DNA of 31,307 bases from Clostridia bacterium (GTDB lineage Bacteria; Bacillota; Sulfobacillia; SLMV01), in assembly GCA_007136565.1 (NCBI GenBank), contig SLGS01000055.1, forward strand, positions 1-31,307, written 5' to 3'. Of the stretch, positions 8,810-17,120 are shown piece by piece. The notes under the pieces were generated by a model. The model was not told the origin of the DNA. It ran no database searches and saw only the letters and a list, made by a program, of their open reading frames with translations. A program made the position numbers and the translations under genes. Numbering within the stretch: position 1 is the first letter of the stretch; each line of letters begins with the position of its first letter.

Positions 8810-9019
8810 TCACGCATTTTCTTCCACCTCCAGGAAACGGATCCTTAGGCCCAGGTCCCTGCACGATCCCAGGACTCCGTAAAGCGATGCGTAGTCCTCC
8901 GCGAGGCCACTTATGACCGCACCCCCGGGGCCGGGACGATGTTCGATGGTGAGTCCATCGAAGGCTTCGCTCCATCGCGGGCTCAGGCGCTCCTCGATCT
9001 CCAGTCGTATCTGTAACAT
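8810..9019 (-). CDS. Small conserved protein ('FDGLTI' family)
   Basis: A 69-residue protein starting MLQIRLEIEERLSPRWSEAF, with FDGLTIEHRPGPGGAVISG and a C-terminal helix YGVLGSCRDLGLRIRFLEVEE. From memory this matches a widespread, uncharacterised small-protein family in Chloroflexota and Actinomycetota (W..WFDG.TI ... DQAALHGLL..IRDLGL), often next to oxidoreductases or regulators. The longer frame from 9046 is unlikely because a perfect AGGAGG lies 6 nt before the ATG at 9019. It lies 52 nt upstream of the reductase, probably in the same transcript, and just downstream of the MalT-like regulator. No function is known. Confidence 0.82.
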   Translation of the reverse strand: MLQIRLEIEERLSPRWSEAFDGLTIEHRPGPGGAVISGLAEDYASLYGVLGSCRDLGLRIRFLEVEENA

Positions 9020-9149
9020 GACCAACCTCCTTTTTGTTCCCTGCAATCGGTCTCGGTCCCATTAGACAGGAAGAGAGGTATGGGTCGAACCACCCATCGG
9101 TATGGGTCTTGGGAAGGGGTGGTATGGGATCCCCGAGTTGTAGGGTTCG

Positions 9150-11858
9150 CTAGACGTCCTCGAGGAGGTTCAAATCGCGCGCCAGGCGAACGGCCTCGGT
9201 CCTGTTGGACGCACCGAGCTTGCCGTATATGTTGCCCGTGTGCCATTTGACGGTGTTCGAGGAGATGTAAAGCCTTTGGCCCACCTGGCGATTGGAAAGG
9301 CCCTCCGCCAAAAGGGATAGGATCTCGAGCTCCCGCTCGCTCAGGGCTTCCATCGGCATCCCCGGGAGGTGCTCCTCCGCCGCGGTGTCGGGGCCACCAT
9401 CGTCGAAACGCTCGAGCAGCGTGGCGATGTATCCGGAGGTCATGCGGCGGGCGGCGATCCCTAGGAGATCGCGCATCTTGGCACCCTCGTCCAAGAAGAC
9501 CCGCGAAAAGCCCTCGGTTTCGGCGAGGGGGAGGACCCCGGCCAAGAGCTCCATAGCGTCTTCTGTCCGTCCCGAGCGGTGGGCGAAGACCATTTGGGGT
9601 GCCGCCACCGCCAGATGCGTTCCCTCCCAATGCAACCTCGAGATCCGGGTACGGAGACTTTCGAGGATGCTCATCGCGGCTTCCAGATCATCCAAGGCGG
9701 CCTTCACCCTGGCAAGGGAGATGTGTTCCTCGATGCGCCAGAGATCGGCGGGGGAATCCGTGCATAGGTCGCGCTCGGAGAGCAGGGCTCGGGCCCTTGG
9801 CGTGTCTCCTCGCATGAGGTGGTAAAGGGCCCAACCGGCGGTGCAATCGCTGGCGATCACCGCGGGCATGCCGGGTGCCGTCGAGTGTTCCTGCAGGATG
9901 GACAGTGTCGACTCCAGTTCCTCGACGTCACCGGTGGACAGGTACAGTTTCAGGGCCTGGGTTTCCACCCAGGCGGATGCGGTGCGCTCGACGCCGGCGA
10001 CATCCCGGGCCTCCCGGAAACAATCCTCGGCCCGCGCGAACTCTCCGCGCTCGCGCAGGACGTTACCGCGGAGCGCCCAAAGCGCCGAGATGCGGCCGAC
10101 GCGGCCGAATCCCCGGTGGTGAGCCGCTTCGATTTGGCCCCGGCAGAAGCGCTCCAGCTCACTCAAGCGCCCGCTCCTCCAGTAGTCGAATCCCAGGCGC
10201 TGGGCTATGAAGAGGGACCCGAAGGGATCCGTCACCGCCTCGGCGTCCTCCATGGCCAACCGATACGCGGCCTCGGCTCCCAGGGGATCGCCCTCTAGGG
10301 CTGCGAGATCGCCGGCGAGGGCCGCGGCGCTGAAGCGCCACGGAGTCCTCTCGGGGAAGTACTCGAGGATGCCGTCGGCGTGGCGAAGGAGCGCCTCGTG
10401 GTCACCGGAGAAGGATGCGATGAAGGATCTCAGCACGCGGGAGATACCCTCCAGGCGGCGTCTTTCTTCCCCGGGCATGGCATCATGCCCCTTCGCCAGG
10501 TGGCGTTCGACGCCTTCGATGGCGGGGATGGCCTCGGGGAAGCGGCCGCCGACGAGGCAGGCGAAGGCGAAGTATACGCCCAGGAGTGGCCTTCGAAGGA
10601 TTCGGTCAGGGGAGAGTTCTCCAAACCATCGGAGGAAGCCCTCCGGGCCGGCGGTCTTCCATAGGATCTCCGCGTGTTCGGCGAGTACTTCCTCCGCGAG
10701 ATCGGGGGCATCGGCGGACAGCGCCGCCTCGACGGCCTCCACCGGGTGGCCCTCCCGAAGGTGCCATCGGGACGCCACCAGGTTCGTTTGCCGGGGGTCG
10801 GCCCCGCCGAGGGTTCGCGCCATGTGACGCACGATGTCGGCGAAGAGGCGGTGATAGCGATACCACTCGCCGCCGTCATCCAGGGGTATCAAAAAAAGGT
10901 TGTGCCTCTCGAGGGTGGCGAGCATTTCGCGCCCGTCGTCCCGTCCGGTCACGGCGTCGCAAAGGGGTGCGCAAAGGGCGTCGAGCGCTGCAGTATCGAA
11001 AAGGAAGTCCCTCACATGATCGGGGAGGTGCTCCAGGACTTCCTCGCCCAGGTAATCCAGGAGGTAGCGGTTGGTCCCTGCGAACGTCGATAGAAACTCG
11101 CGGCGATCGGGGTGGTTCTCCAGGGAAATGCCGGCCATTTGGAGTGCCGCGGGCCAACCCTCGCTCCGACGGGCCAACGTAGCGGCGTCTTCTACGGATA
11201 TCCCGGGGTCGAAGGAGCTGAGAAAGACCTGGGTTTCCCGAGGGGTCCACCGGAGGTCTTGTCGGCGGATGTCTACCATCTCTCCGCGGACGCGCCATCG
11301 GGAAAGGGGCCAGGGCGGGTCCGTGCGGGTGATCACGACGACGTGCACGGTGGGGGGCAGGTTCTCGAGCAGAAACCGCATGTCTTCGTGTATGCGGGGA
11401 TCGGATACGTGATGGTAGTCGTCCAGGGCCAGGACCAGGGGTGTATCGATGTCGATGAGGTGATTGATGAGATCCGAAATGGCGCCCCGGATCGCTTCCT
11501 GGCCGGACATCCTTCCCGAGACGGATCCCAGCGATTCGAAGAGATGGACCATGTCCGTTCCCACGGTCGGCTCCGATCTAGACAGGGCGGCGACCAGGTA
11601 TCGCCAGAACCTGTATGGATCGTCGTCGCCCTCGTCCAGCGAGAGCCAGGAGAGCCGCGATCCCCAGTCGTCCAGCCAAGTCCTCGCCACGGTGGTCTTT
11701 CCGTACCCCGCCGTCGCGCAGATCAGGGTCAGCCGCCGTAGGAATTGACCTCCGCCCAAGAGGCCGGATTCGGCGCGGTTCTTGACGCCGGGTCGAGTGA
11801 TCAGACCGGGGCGCAGCGGGGGCGGGCGGAGCTTTGTTTCGAGGAGCGGTGCAACCAT
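9150..11858 (-). CDS. MalT-like LuxR-family ATP-dependent transcription regulator
   Basis: A 902-residue signal-transduction ATPase of the MalT (LAL) type. After the usual start LLETKLRPPPLRPGLI, the P-loop AGYGKTT is at about 50-56 and a WSRWRVRGE / LDDYHHV NACHT-like region follows. A long helical TPR-like middle region is expected to bind the inducer and oligomerise. A LuxR DNA-binding domain is at about 838-897 (LSERELEILSLLAEGLSNRQV ... SSNTVKWHTGNIYGKLG). Members are usually 850-930 aa, so it is complete. A perfect GGAGGAGG lies 5 nt before the ATG at 11858. The target genes are unknown; the downstream small gene and reductase cluster, on the same strand, are natural candidates. The ligand cannot be predicted from sequence. 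Confidence 0.94.
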   Translation of the reverse strand: MVAPLLETKLRPPPLRPGLITRPGVKNRAESGLLGGGQFLRRLTLICATAGYGKTTVARTWLDDWGSRLSWLSLDEGDDDPYRFWRYLVAALSRSEPTVGTDMVHLFESLGSVSGRMSGQEAIRGAISDLINHLIDIDTPLVLALDDYHHVSDPRIHEDMRFLLENLPPTVHVVVITRTDPPWPLSRWRVRGEMVDIRRQDLRWTPRETQVFLSSFDPGISVEDAATLARRSEGWPAALQMAGISLENHPDRREFLSTFAGTNRYLLDYLGEEVLEHLPDHVRDFLFDTAALDALCAPLCDAVTGRDDGREMLATLERHNLFLIPLDDGGEWYRYHRLFADIVRHMARTLGGADPRQTNLVASRWHLREGHPVEAVEAALSADAPDLAEEVLAEHAEILWKTAGPEGFLRWFGELSPDRILRRPLLGVYFAFACLVGGRFPEAIPAIEGVERHLAKGHDAMPGEERRRLEGISRVLRSFIASFSGDHEALLRHADGILEYFPERTPWRFSAAALAGDLAALEGDPLGAEAAYRLAMEDAEAVTDPFGSLFIAQRLGFDYWRSGRLSELERFCRGQIEAAHHRGFGRVGRISALWALRGNVLRERGEFARAEDCFREARDVAGVERTASAWVETQALKLYLSTGDVEELESTLSILQEHSTAPGMPAVIASDCTAGWALYHLMRGDTPRARALLSERDLCTDSPADLWRIEEHISLARVKAALDDLEAAMSILESLRTRISRLHWEGTHLAVAAPQMVFAHRSGRTEDAMELLAGVLPLAETEGFSRVFLDEGAKMRDLLGIAARRMTSGYIATLLERFDDGGPDTAAEEHLPGMPMEALSERELEILSLLAEGLSNRQVGQRLYISSNTVKWHTGNIYGKLGASNRTEAVRLARDLNLLEDV

Positions 11859-11981
11859 GGATGCCTCCTCCGGTGGGTGTTATCTACTTATTCCCAGTCG
11901 ATGCCGGCGGGTCCTCCATGGTCTAGTGACCGGCCGGCGATACGTCCACGACTGCATCGGAGGGATAGGGCCGTTCCGGGC

Positions 11982-12125
11982 TCAGTCCACGGGGCGCTTG
12001 AAATAGAACCACGGGCCCCACGCGCTGACCAATTCCCAACCCTCGGCGCCATACGAGTTCAAGACCCTGGTAGTCGTATTTCCCAGCGCCAAGATCCAAA
12101 CGCATCGATATTCGAATTTTTTCAA
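11982..12125 (-). CDS. Small DUF4177-like protein
   Basis: A 47-residue frame beginning at a TTG (12125) that follows GGGAGG with 8-nt spacing on the minus strand. The product KKFEYRCVW ... LNSYGAEGWELVSAWG ... YFKRP has the signature of DUF4177-type proteins (KFEYxxV ... LNxxGAEGWELVS ... FKR), which are typically 50-70 aa. A longer in-frame ORF reaches upstream, but its translation before the TTG looks non-coding. The stop is 124 nt before the MalT-like gene on the same strand. No biochemical function is known for the family. Confidence 0.7.
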   Translation of the reverse strand: MKKFEYRCVWILALGNTTTRVLNSYGAEGWELVSAWGPWFYFKRPVD

Positions 12126-12502
12126 GTCGGGTTCCTCCCTTGTGCAAAAGCCTCGGACAGAAATCGGGTACGATTCCAGCATATTCTGGCGTCCCCCGTT
12201 TTGAAAGTCATGCGGCCGGGGGAAACGAGTCCGGGGGGCGGGTCGCCAAGATTGCGTACGGGTCCCCCCGGAAGAGAACACCCCGCCGGGGACGACCCCG
12301 GGAGATACGACGGGATACGGACGGTTCGGTGGCGAAGTTATATCTCGGGGCGAGGATCCCACGCTGCGGCGGTGAATTGGTCGTACCAAAGGTCCATCGC
12401 CGGGCCGATCTGGCCGAGAGAGGGGTTCAAATGTGCCTTCGCAGTGATCTTTTTCACGCAGTGGACGACGAGTGGTCGCAGGAGACCCTCTAGGAGCTCG
12501 AG
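12126..12502. other. Gap between divergent small genes
   Basis: About 375 bases with no convincing gene. A GC-only hairpin arm pair CCGGGGGG (12231-12238) and CCCCCCGG (12264-12271) is present. In the frame of the downstream 55-aa ORF the sequence is open for about 110 codons before a TAG at 12491-12493, but the translation before that stop shows no family motif. Promoters for both flanking genes should lie here. Confidence 0.45.
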
Positions 12503-12670
12503 GTGACCCTGCAGGAGGCTGCTGCGGTGGAGAGGGAGAGGAATGCCTTCCCACCAACCGGAGGGCGCGGAGGGGGAATGGGAACGGTCAGTGCCTCTTC
12601 GATACCGCTGAGGTTCAGCGGGGAGCTGATTTCGCGGCTGGTCGACGACGGGAGCATTACCCTGGAGTAG
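12503..12670 (+). CDS. Possible 55-aa protein of unknown function
   Basis: A GTG at 12503 follows AGGAG (12492-12496) with 6-nt spacing and opens a 55-residue frame. It begins MTLQEAAAVERERNAF (helical), passes a Gly-rich linker, and ends IPLRFSGELISRLVDDGSITLE. Codon choice (CTG, GTC, GAC, CGG) fits local coding sequence, and a 14-bp hairpin starts 3 nt after the stop. The frame continues upstream beyond the in-frame TAG at 12491, so it could instead be the tail of a longer interrupted gene. No family was recognised. It is 82 nt upstream of the aldolase gene on the same strand. Confidence 0.4.
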   Translation: MTLQEAAAVERERNAFPPTGGRGGGMGTVSASSIPLRFSGELISRLVDDGSITLE

Positions 12671-12673
12671 CCT

Positions 12674-12708
12674 CCGGTACCGACGGAGGAAGTCTCCGTC
12701 GGTACCGG
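12674..12708 (+). terminator. Perfect 14-bp inverted repeat
   Basis: Arms at 12674-12687 and 12695-12708 are exact reverse complements (CCGGTACCGACGGA and partner) with a 7-nt loop, GGAAGTC. It is among the strongest hairpins in the window. It begins 3 nt after the stop of the possible 55-aa ORF and 45 nt before the aldolase start. There is no T-tract. It may end or attenuate transcription, or act as a leader structure for the aldolase gene. Confidence 0.6.
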
Positions 12709-12752
12709 GGTTAGCAGGTCTCGCCATCGATGCAGATGGAAAGGATGGGGTC

Positions 12753-13514
12753 ATGAAGAATTCGGCGAAGCGGAAGATCTTGAACGGGGAGGCAACCGTT
12801 GGCAATTGGATCAACCTGCCATCGCCTTCCATCGTGGAGATCCTGGCGGGGATAGGGATGGATTGGCTGGTCTTGGATACCGAGCACGGTTCTTACGGCG
12901 AGGAAGCGCTCGAGGGCATGATGCGGGGACTGCGGGGTACCGACGTGGTGCCCATCGTGCGCGTGGCCGAGACCGACGCGGCATTGATCAAGAAGGCCCT
13001 GGACCGAGGAGCCTACGGCATAATCTGTCCGCTGGTGAACTCGGCGGAAGAGGCTCGCTTGGCGGTATCCGCCTGCAAGTATCCTCCCGATGGCGTGCGA
13101 GGTGTCGCGGGCACCCGCGCCAGCGATTACGGTGGGAACCTGGTGGACTATTTCCGCGGTTGGAATTCCGAGGTCCTGGTGATCTGCCAGGTAGAGACCC
13201 GCACAGCCTTGGAGAACGTGGAGGAAATAGCCGCCGTGCCCGGGGTCGATGTCCTCTTCATAGGTCCCTACGATCTCTCGGCCAACCTGGGCGTTTTCGG
13301 TGACATCGAGTCGCGTCCGGTGCAGGAGGCCATAGAGCGCGTCCTCTCCGTGGCCCGAGAGGCCGGGGTTGCGGTCGGTTATTACGCCAGCGACGAAAAG
13401 GAGGCGCGGAGGCAGTTGGACCGGGGTATGCAATTCGTCGCCGTCGGAAGCGATGTCCGCTTCCTATCCGTCGCCGCCGCGGAAGCGTACCGCTACATCC
13501 GGGGTGGTGAGTAA
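12753..13514 (+). CDS. HpcH/HpaI-family aldolase
   Basis: A 253-residue class II aldolase of the HpaI/GarL/RhmA family, which cleaves 2-keto-3-deoxy or 4-hydroxy-2-oxo acids to pyruvate and an aldehyde using a divalent metal. Catalytic and metal-binding residues are in place: His45 in DTEHGSYG, Arg70 in IVRV, Gln146 and Glu148 in CQVET, and Asp174 in GPYDLS. The length matches the family. The ATG at 12753 follows AAGGATGGGG. It is followed by the branched-chain aminotransferase gene 125 nt later on the same strand, so the pair may share a transcript. The actual substrate cannot be chosen from sequence. Confidence 0.95.
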   Translation: MKNSAKRKILNGEATVGNWINLPSPSIVEILAGIGMDWLVLDTEHGSYGEEALEGMMRGLRGTDVVPIVRVAETDAALIKKALDRGAYGIICPLVNSAEEARLAVSACKYPPDGVRGVAGTRASDYGGNLVDYFRGWNSEVLVICQVETRTALENVEEIAAVPGVDVLFIGPYDLSANLGVFGDIESRPVQEAIERVLSVAREAGVAVGYYASDEKEARRQLDRGMQFVAVGSDVRFLSVAAAEAYRYIRGGE

Positions 13515-13639
13515 AGGATAGTATCGCTTGGTCTCGCCGGGATCGTGCGCGGGGACGGAAGAACCCCCGGGCTATCTAGGTTTTCCGAGTGGGCCGCCGA
13601 GGGTTTCGGTGGGCCCAAGAGAAGGGAGCGAAATAATCA

Positions 13640-14722
13640 ATGGGCTGGGAAATAACCATCGATCGCGTGCAACGAAGGCGCGAGAGGCCAAAGGACGACG
13701 ATCTGCGTTTCGGCCGGGTATTCGCCGATCACATGTTCCTGATGGATTACGAGAGTGGCCGGGGATGGCACGACCCGAGGATCGTGCCCTATGGACCGTT
13801 GGCATTGCCCCCGGCAGCGGCCGTGCTGCACTACGCTCAGACTATATTCGAGGGACTCAAGGCTTACGCCACCGAGGATGGGCGCGTCCTACTGTTTCGA
13901 CCCCGGGAAAATGCCCGGAGGCTCAACGCTTCCGCGGACCGACTGTGCATGCCGCGGGTCGACGAGGATGTCTTCTTGGACGCGATCCGGACGCTGGTCG
14001 ACCTGGAGAGGGATTGGGTGCCTTCCGCCAGGGGCACGTCGCTCTACATCCGACCACTGTATTTCGCCACTGAGGAGGATCTATCGCTCAAGCCGTCGGC
14101 GAGGTACACCTTCGCCATCATCCTCTCGCCGGTGGGATCCTATTACCCCAGGGGGATGTCGCCGACCAGGATATTCGTGGAGCCCGACGACATACGTTCC
14201 GCTCCCGGCGGAGTGGGTGCCGCCAAGACCGGTGGAAACTACGCGCGTTGCCTCCGGACAGAGGCGCGGGCGTCCGAGGCCGGCTACGACCAGGTCCTGT
14301 GGCTCGACGGGCGGGAGAAGAGGTACATCGAGGAAGTCGGTGCCATGAACGTTTTCTTCCGATTGGACGACAAGATCGTCACGCCACCCCTGACGGGGAC
14401 CATCCTGCCGGGGATCACCCGGGATTCGGTGCTGCGGCTGTGCGGGAAATGGGGTATCGAGGCTGAGGAGCGCAAGGTCGAGCTGCGAGAGATCGCGGAG
14501 GCCGCAGGGGCGGGTAGGCTGCGGGAGGCGTTCGGCGCCGGTACCGCCGCGGTGATCGCCCCCATCGGGTGGCTTCACTGTGGTGGCGACGAGATCGAGA
14601 TAAACGAAGGGGAGACAGGTGATTTCACCGAGGAGTTTTACGAGGCCCTGACGGGAATTCAGACGGGTAGGGTCGAGGATGGTTTTGGCTGGACGGAGGA
14701 GGTCCCCGGGATCCTGAAGTAG
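13640..14722 (+). CDS. ilvE: Branched-chain amino acid aminotransferase
   Basis: A 360-residue fold-type IV PLP aminotransferase that exchanges the amino group between branched-chain amino acids and 2-oxoglutarate. The PLP Lys196 is in GGVGAAKTGGNYA, and the class IV signature follows with YIEEVGAMNVFF (Glu231/232). The early HYAQTIFEGLKAY motif is typical of the eukaryote-like/BCAT type II group of about 350-360 aa. The start MGWEITIDRV is preceded by AAGGGAG about 12 nt upstream. It lies between the aldolase and an amidohydrolase on the same strand. Activity on related substrates (aromatic or D-amino acids) cannot be ruled out in this fold type, but the motifs favour BCAT. Confidence 0.93.
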   Translation: MGWEITIDRVQRRRERPKDDDLRFGRVFADHMFLMDYESGRGWHDPRIVPYGPLALPPAAAVLHYAQTIFEGLKAYATEDGRVLLFRPRENARRLNASADRLCMPRVDEDVFLDAIRTLVDLERDWVPSARGTSLYIRPLYFATEEDLSLKPSARYTFAIILSPVGSYYPRGMSPTRIFVEPDDIRSAPGGVGAAKTGGNYARCLRTEARASEAGYDQVLWLDGREKRYIEEVGAMNVFFRLDDKIVTPPLTGTILPGITRDSVLRLCGKWGIEAEERKVELREIAEAAGAGRLREAFGAGTAAVIAPIGWLHCGGDEIEINEGETGDFTEEFYEALTGIQTGRVEDGFGWTEEVPGILK

Positions 14723-14857
14723 TCCCCAGGATACGAGGTGAGTGCCTTCGGACCGCCGAATTAACCGGAAGCGATTCTCGACGACCGGGTGAGGATATGC
14801 CGAGCACGAGACAGGTGCCCGTGTACTCGGGCGCACTTGCGAAGGGACCGTGTGATC

Positions 14858-16237
14858 ATGAGTGTGTTGTTTGAAAACGCTACCATCGTGACCGTCAATT
14901 CCGGCGGGGACATCCTGCACGATTCCGCCATGTACGTGAAAGAAGATAGGATCGTCGAGATCGGAGACACGGCCCGACTGAAGGCGAAGTACGGTGATAC
15001 TGCGGAGCGGGTCATCGACGCGAAAGACGGGGTCTTGTTCCCCGGTTTCGTCAACACGCACAGTCACTCGGTGGCGCTCGCCTGTCGAGGTCGGGCGGAG
15101 GACGTCAGCAATTGGGACGCGATATGGGGAGTAATGGGCAGTATCCGGGATTCCATGACGGGCGACGACTGCTATGTTGCGTCCAGGCTCGCGTACGTCG
15201 AGATGCTCAGGTCGGGTATTACCACCGTGGCGGACAGCGGTGCCCACATGCTTCGGGTGGGGGAGGCGGCCATCGAGACCGGCATCCGCGCATATCTCCA
15301 CCAGAATTTCCGGGACGCCGATGCCACCTTGCTGCGGGACGAGGGGCGCTACGAGTATTCCATGGAACGCGGTATGAAGGGGCTTGGAGATGCGGTGGAT
15401 CTCGTGGAGACCATGCACGGGAAAGAGGGTGGTCGAATACGCTGTCTCCTCGGACCGCAGACCATCGATACCGTTTCACCCAAGCTCCTGGCGGCTACCC
15501 GCGGGGAGGCCGATCGGTTGGGGGTCGGTGTGACGATACACCTCTCCCAAAACGAGAGGGAGCCGCGCCAATGCCTGGAGGCGTGGGGGGACTTGCCGGG
15601 ACCCATGATGGAGAAGGCCGGCTTCTTGGGACCGGACTTCACCGGGGCGCACGCCATTTTCCTGCACGACGAGGACATCCAGGCCCTCGCGAGAAACGAT
15701 TGCTCGGTTTCCCATAATCCCCAGATAAACGCCAAGCGGGCTCACATCGCCCCGGTTTCGGACATGATCGAGGCGGGGATCAACGTGGGGTTGGGATCGG
15801 ACAACATGTTCTACGATATGCTGGAGGTCATAAAGACGGCGGGTATCGTCTGGAGGTTGCGGGTCAAGGATCCGACGGTTCCCCATCCTTCCACCATCGT
15901 GCAGATGGCCACCATGAATGGTGCCAGGGCCCTCGGTATCGATGATGCGGTGGGGTCACTGGAGGAGGGTAAGGTCGCGGACGTGGTGATGATGGACTAC
16001 GCGCGCGCCCGGTATACCCCCCGGGTGAGGGAGAACGTCCTCTCCAACCTGGTGCATTTCGGTGCGGCGGACGACGTGGCGCTGACCATGGTCGGCGGCC
16101 GCATTCTCGTCGACGATCATCGGTACGTGGGAGGGAACGAGGAGGCCATCCTCGAGGAGGCGCAACGCTCGGGCGAGGAAGTCTGGGAGCGCGCCAAGGT
16201 CGATTGGGAGCTTCGGACTTCCGGTGGCAAGGGCTGA
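14858..16237 (+). CDS. Amidohydrolase, ATZ/TRZ-MTA/SAH deaminase type
   Basis: A 459-residue metal-dependent amidohydrolase. Ligands expected for the mononuclear subtype are visible: His68 and His70 (THSH), His228 (TIHLSQN), His265 (GAHAIFL) and Asp315 (GLGSDNMFYD). Where deaminases of this group normally have HxxE, this protein has Gln231 (H-L-S-Q), so simple deamination is uncertain. Overall layout matches TrzA/AtzA/SsnA-like enzymes acting on N-heterocycles. The frame is open from 14789, but the ATG at 14858 starts the conserved N-terminal strand MSVLFENATIVTV and follows GAAGGGA. It sits 135 nt after the aminotransferase gene and shares its strand with a second, divergent relative at 20548. 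Confidence 0.9.
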   Translation: MSVLFENATIVTVNSGGDILHDSAMYVKEDRIVEIGDTARLKAKYGDTAERVIDAKDGVLFPGFVNTHSHSVALACRGRAEDVSNWDAIWGVMGSIRDSMTGDDCYVASRLAYVEMLRSGITTVADSGAHMLRVGEAAIETGIRAYLHQNFRDADATLLRDEGRYEYSMERGMKGLGDAVDLVETMHGKEGGRIRCLLGPQTIDTVSPKLLAATRGEADRLGVGVTIHLSQNEREPRQCLEAWGDLPGPMMEKAGFLGPDFTGAHAIFLHDEDIQALARNDCSVSHNPQINAKRAHIAPVSDMIEAGINVGLGSDNMFYDMLEVIKTAGIVWRLRVKDPTVPHPSTIVQMATMNGARALGIDDAVGSLEEGKVADVVMMDYARARYTPRVRENVLSNLVHFGAADDVALTMVGGRILVDDHRYVGGNEEAILEEAQRSGEEVWERAKVDWELRTSGGKG

Positions 16238-17120
16238 GCGGGCGCGCGGTGGCATAACATGATCGCGATAGCCGTGCCGGTCCAGGGGGGTTCGGGACGA
16301 GCCCGGGTTCGTTTCGACATGACGATGTTTCCGACGGATGTTGAGGTCACGGGTAGGCACTGATCCGACTACGAACGCAATGGGGCGGAGTGATTACCCG
16401 GCGGGCTCGTGGACATTGCATCGAGGAGCCCGCCGGAGGGATGGCTTGCCCTTACCGTGGCATCGTTGACACTTTTCGCCAAGGATCCTTCGTAGGCATC
16501 TCGATTTACGGGTGAAAAGGCCGCGAACATCACCACGATATCGTTTCAAAGCGACTGCAAGTTCGAACCAGCTGGGATTTGTGAAATGTGAATAACCGGG
16601 GATTGTTCTCGGTCCATCGGGACCGCTACTCATCCCGAGTTCCGTCCCGCCCAGCATACGGGCTGTCAGCCCATGCTCTCCCGCGCATCCCGAAAAGGCA
16701 TTCCTCGATTCTTTTGGCCCACCATCCCGCTAGTGGAAGCAGCCGCACACGGGCAGCTGATCCCCGGTCGAACCATCGAGACGACGGTGTATTGGAATCG
16801 ATTTCTCGGGGTGTGACACACAGCTGTCATCCCTCAATGTGACCATCATAATCGCGATATGCTCGGGGTTTACCATCCCTGGATGTTCGGCCTTCGAATC
16901 TCCGTCGAACTATGGACCTCGAGTCCGGATGTGCCCTGATATGTTGGATGGCGAGGATCTCGTGCCATGCCAAGCGCATCACAGTCGGCTACTCGCCGGG
17001 CAAAGGGGATGGTATCTCGATCCCTATTCGCCCAGGATTCCGGGTTCACCGTTTACCCAACGATGATGGATGTGTCCGAGCCTTCGCGATTCCGACGAGA
17101 ACTGGAATGGGGGAATTACC
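16238..17120. other. Long non-coding stretch
   Basis: About 880 bases without a convincing gene on either strand. Open frames here have no family resemblance and lack well-placed ribosome sites. It contains the strong inverted repeat at 16398-16436 and, near its end, the promoter region of the lipoprotein gene. A degraded gene cannot be excluded, but no residual motif was seen. Confidence 0.5.
16398..16436 (+). terminator. Perfect 11-bp inverted repeat
   Basis: CCGGCGGGCTC (16398-16408) pairs exactly with GAGCCCGCCGG (16426-16436) around a 17-nt loop. It lies 160 nt past the amidohydrolase stop, with no T-tract. It is terminator-like or part of a structured RNA. Confidence 0.45.

Noticed and set aside
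12338..12832. 164-aa minus-strand ORF across the small ORF and the aldolase start
   Set aside because: It overlaps the well-supported aldolase gene, has no ribosome site or family motif, and reads as an antisense shadow.
16394..16657. 87-aa minus-strand ORF with CQRCHGKG, reminiscent of a heme or zinc motif
   Set aside because: One CxxC/CxxCH pattern in an otherwise unrecognisable sequence, no ribosome site, and one arm of the 11-bp inverted repeat overlaps its end. Probably chance.
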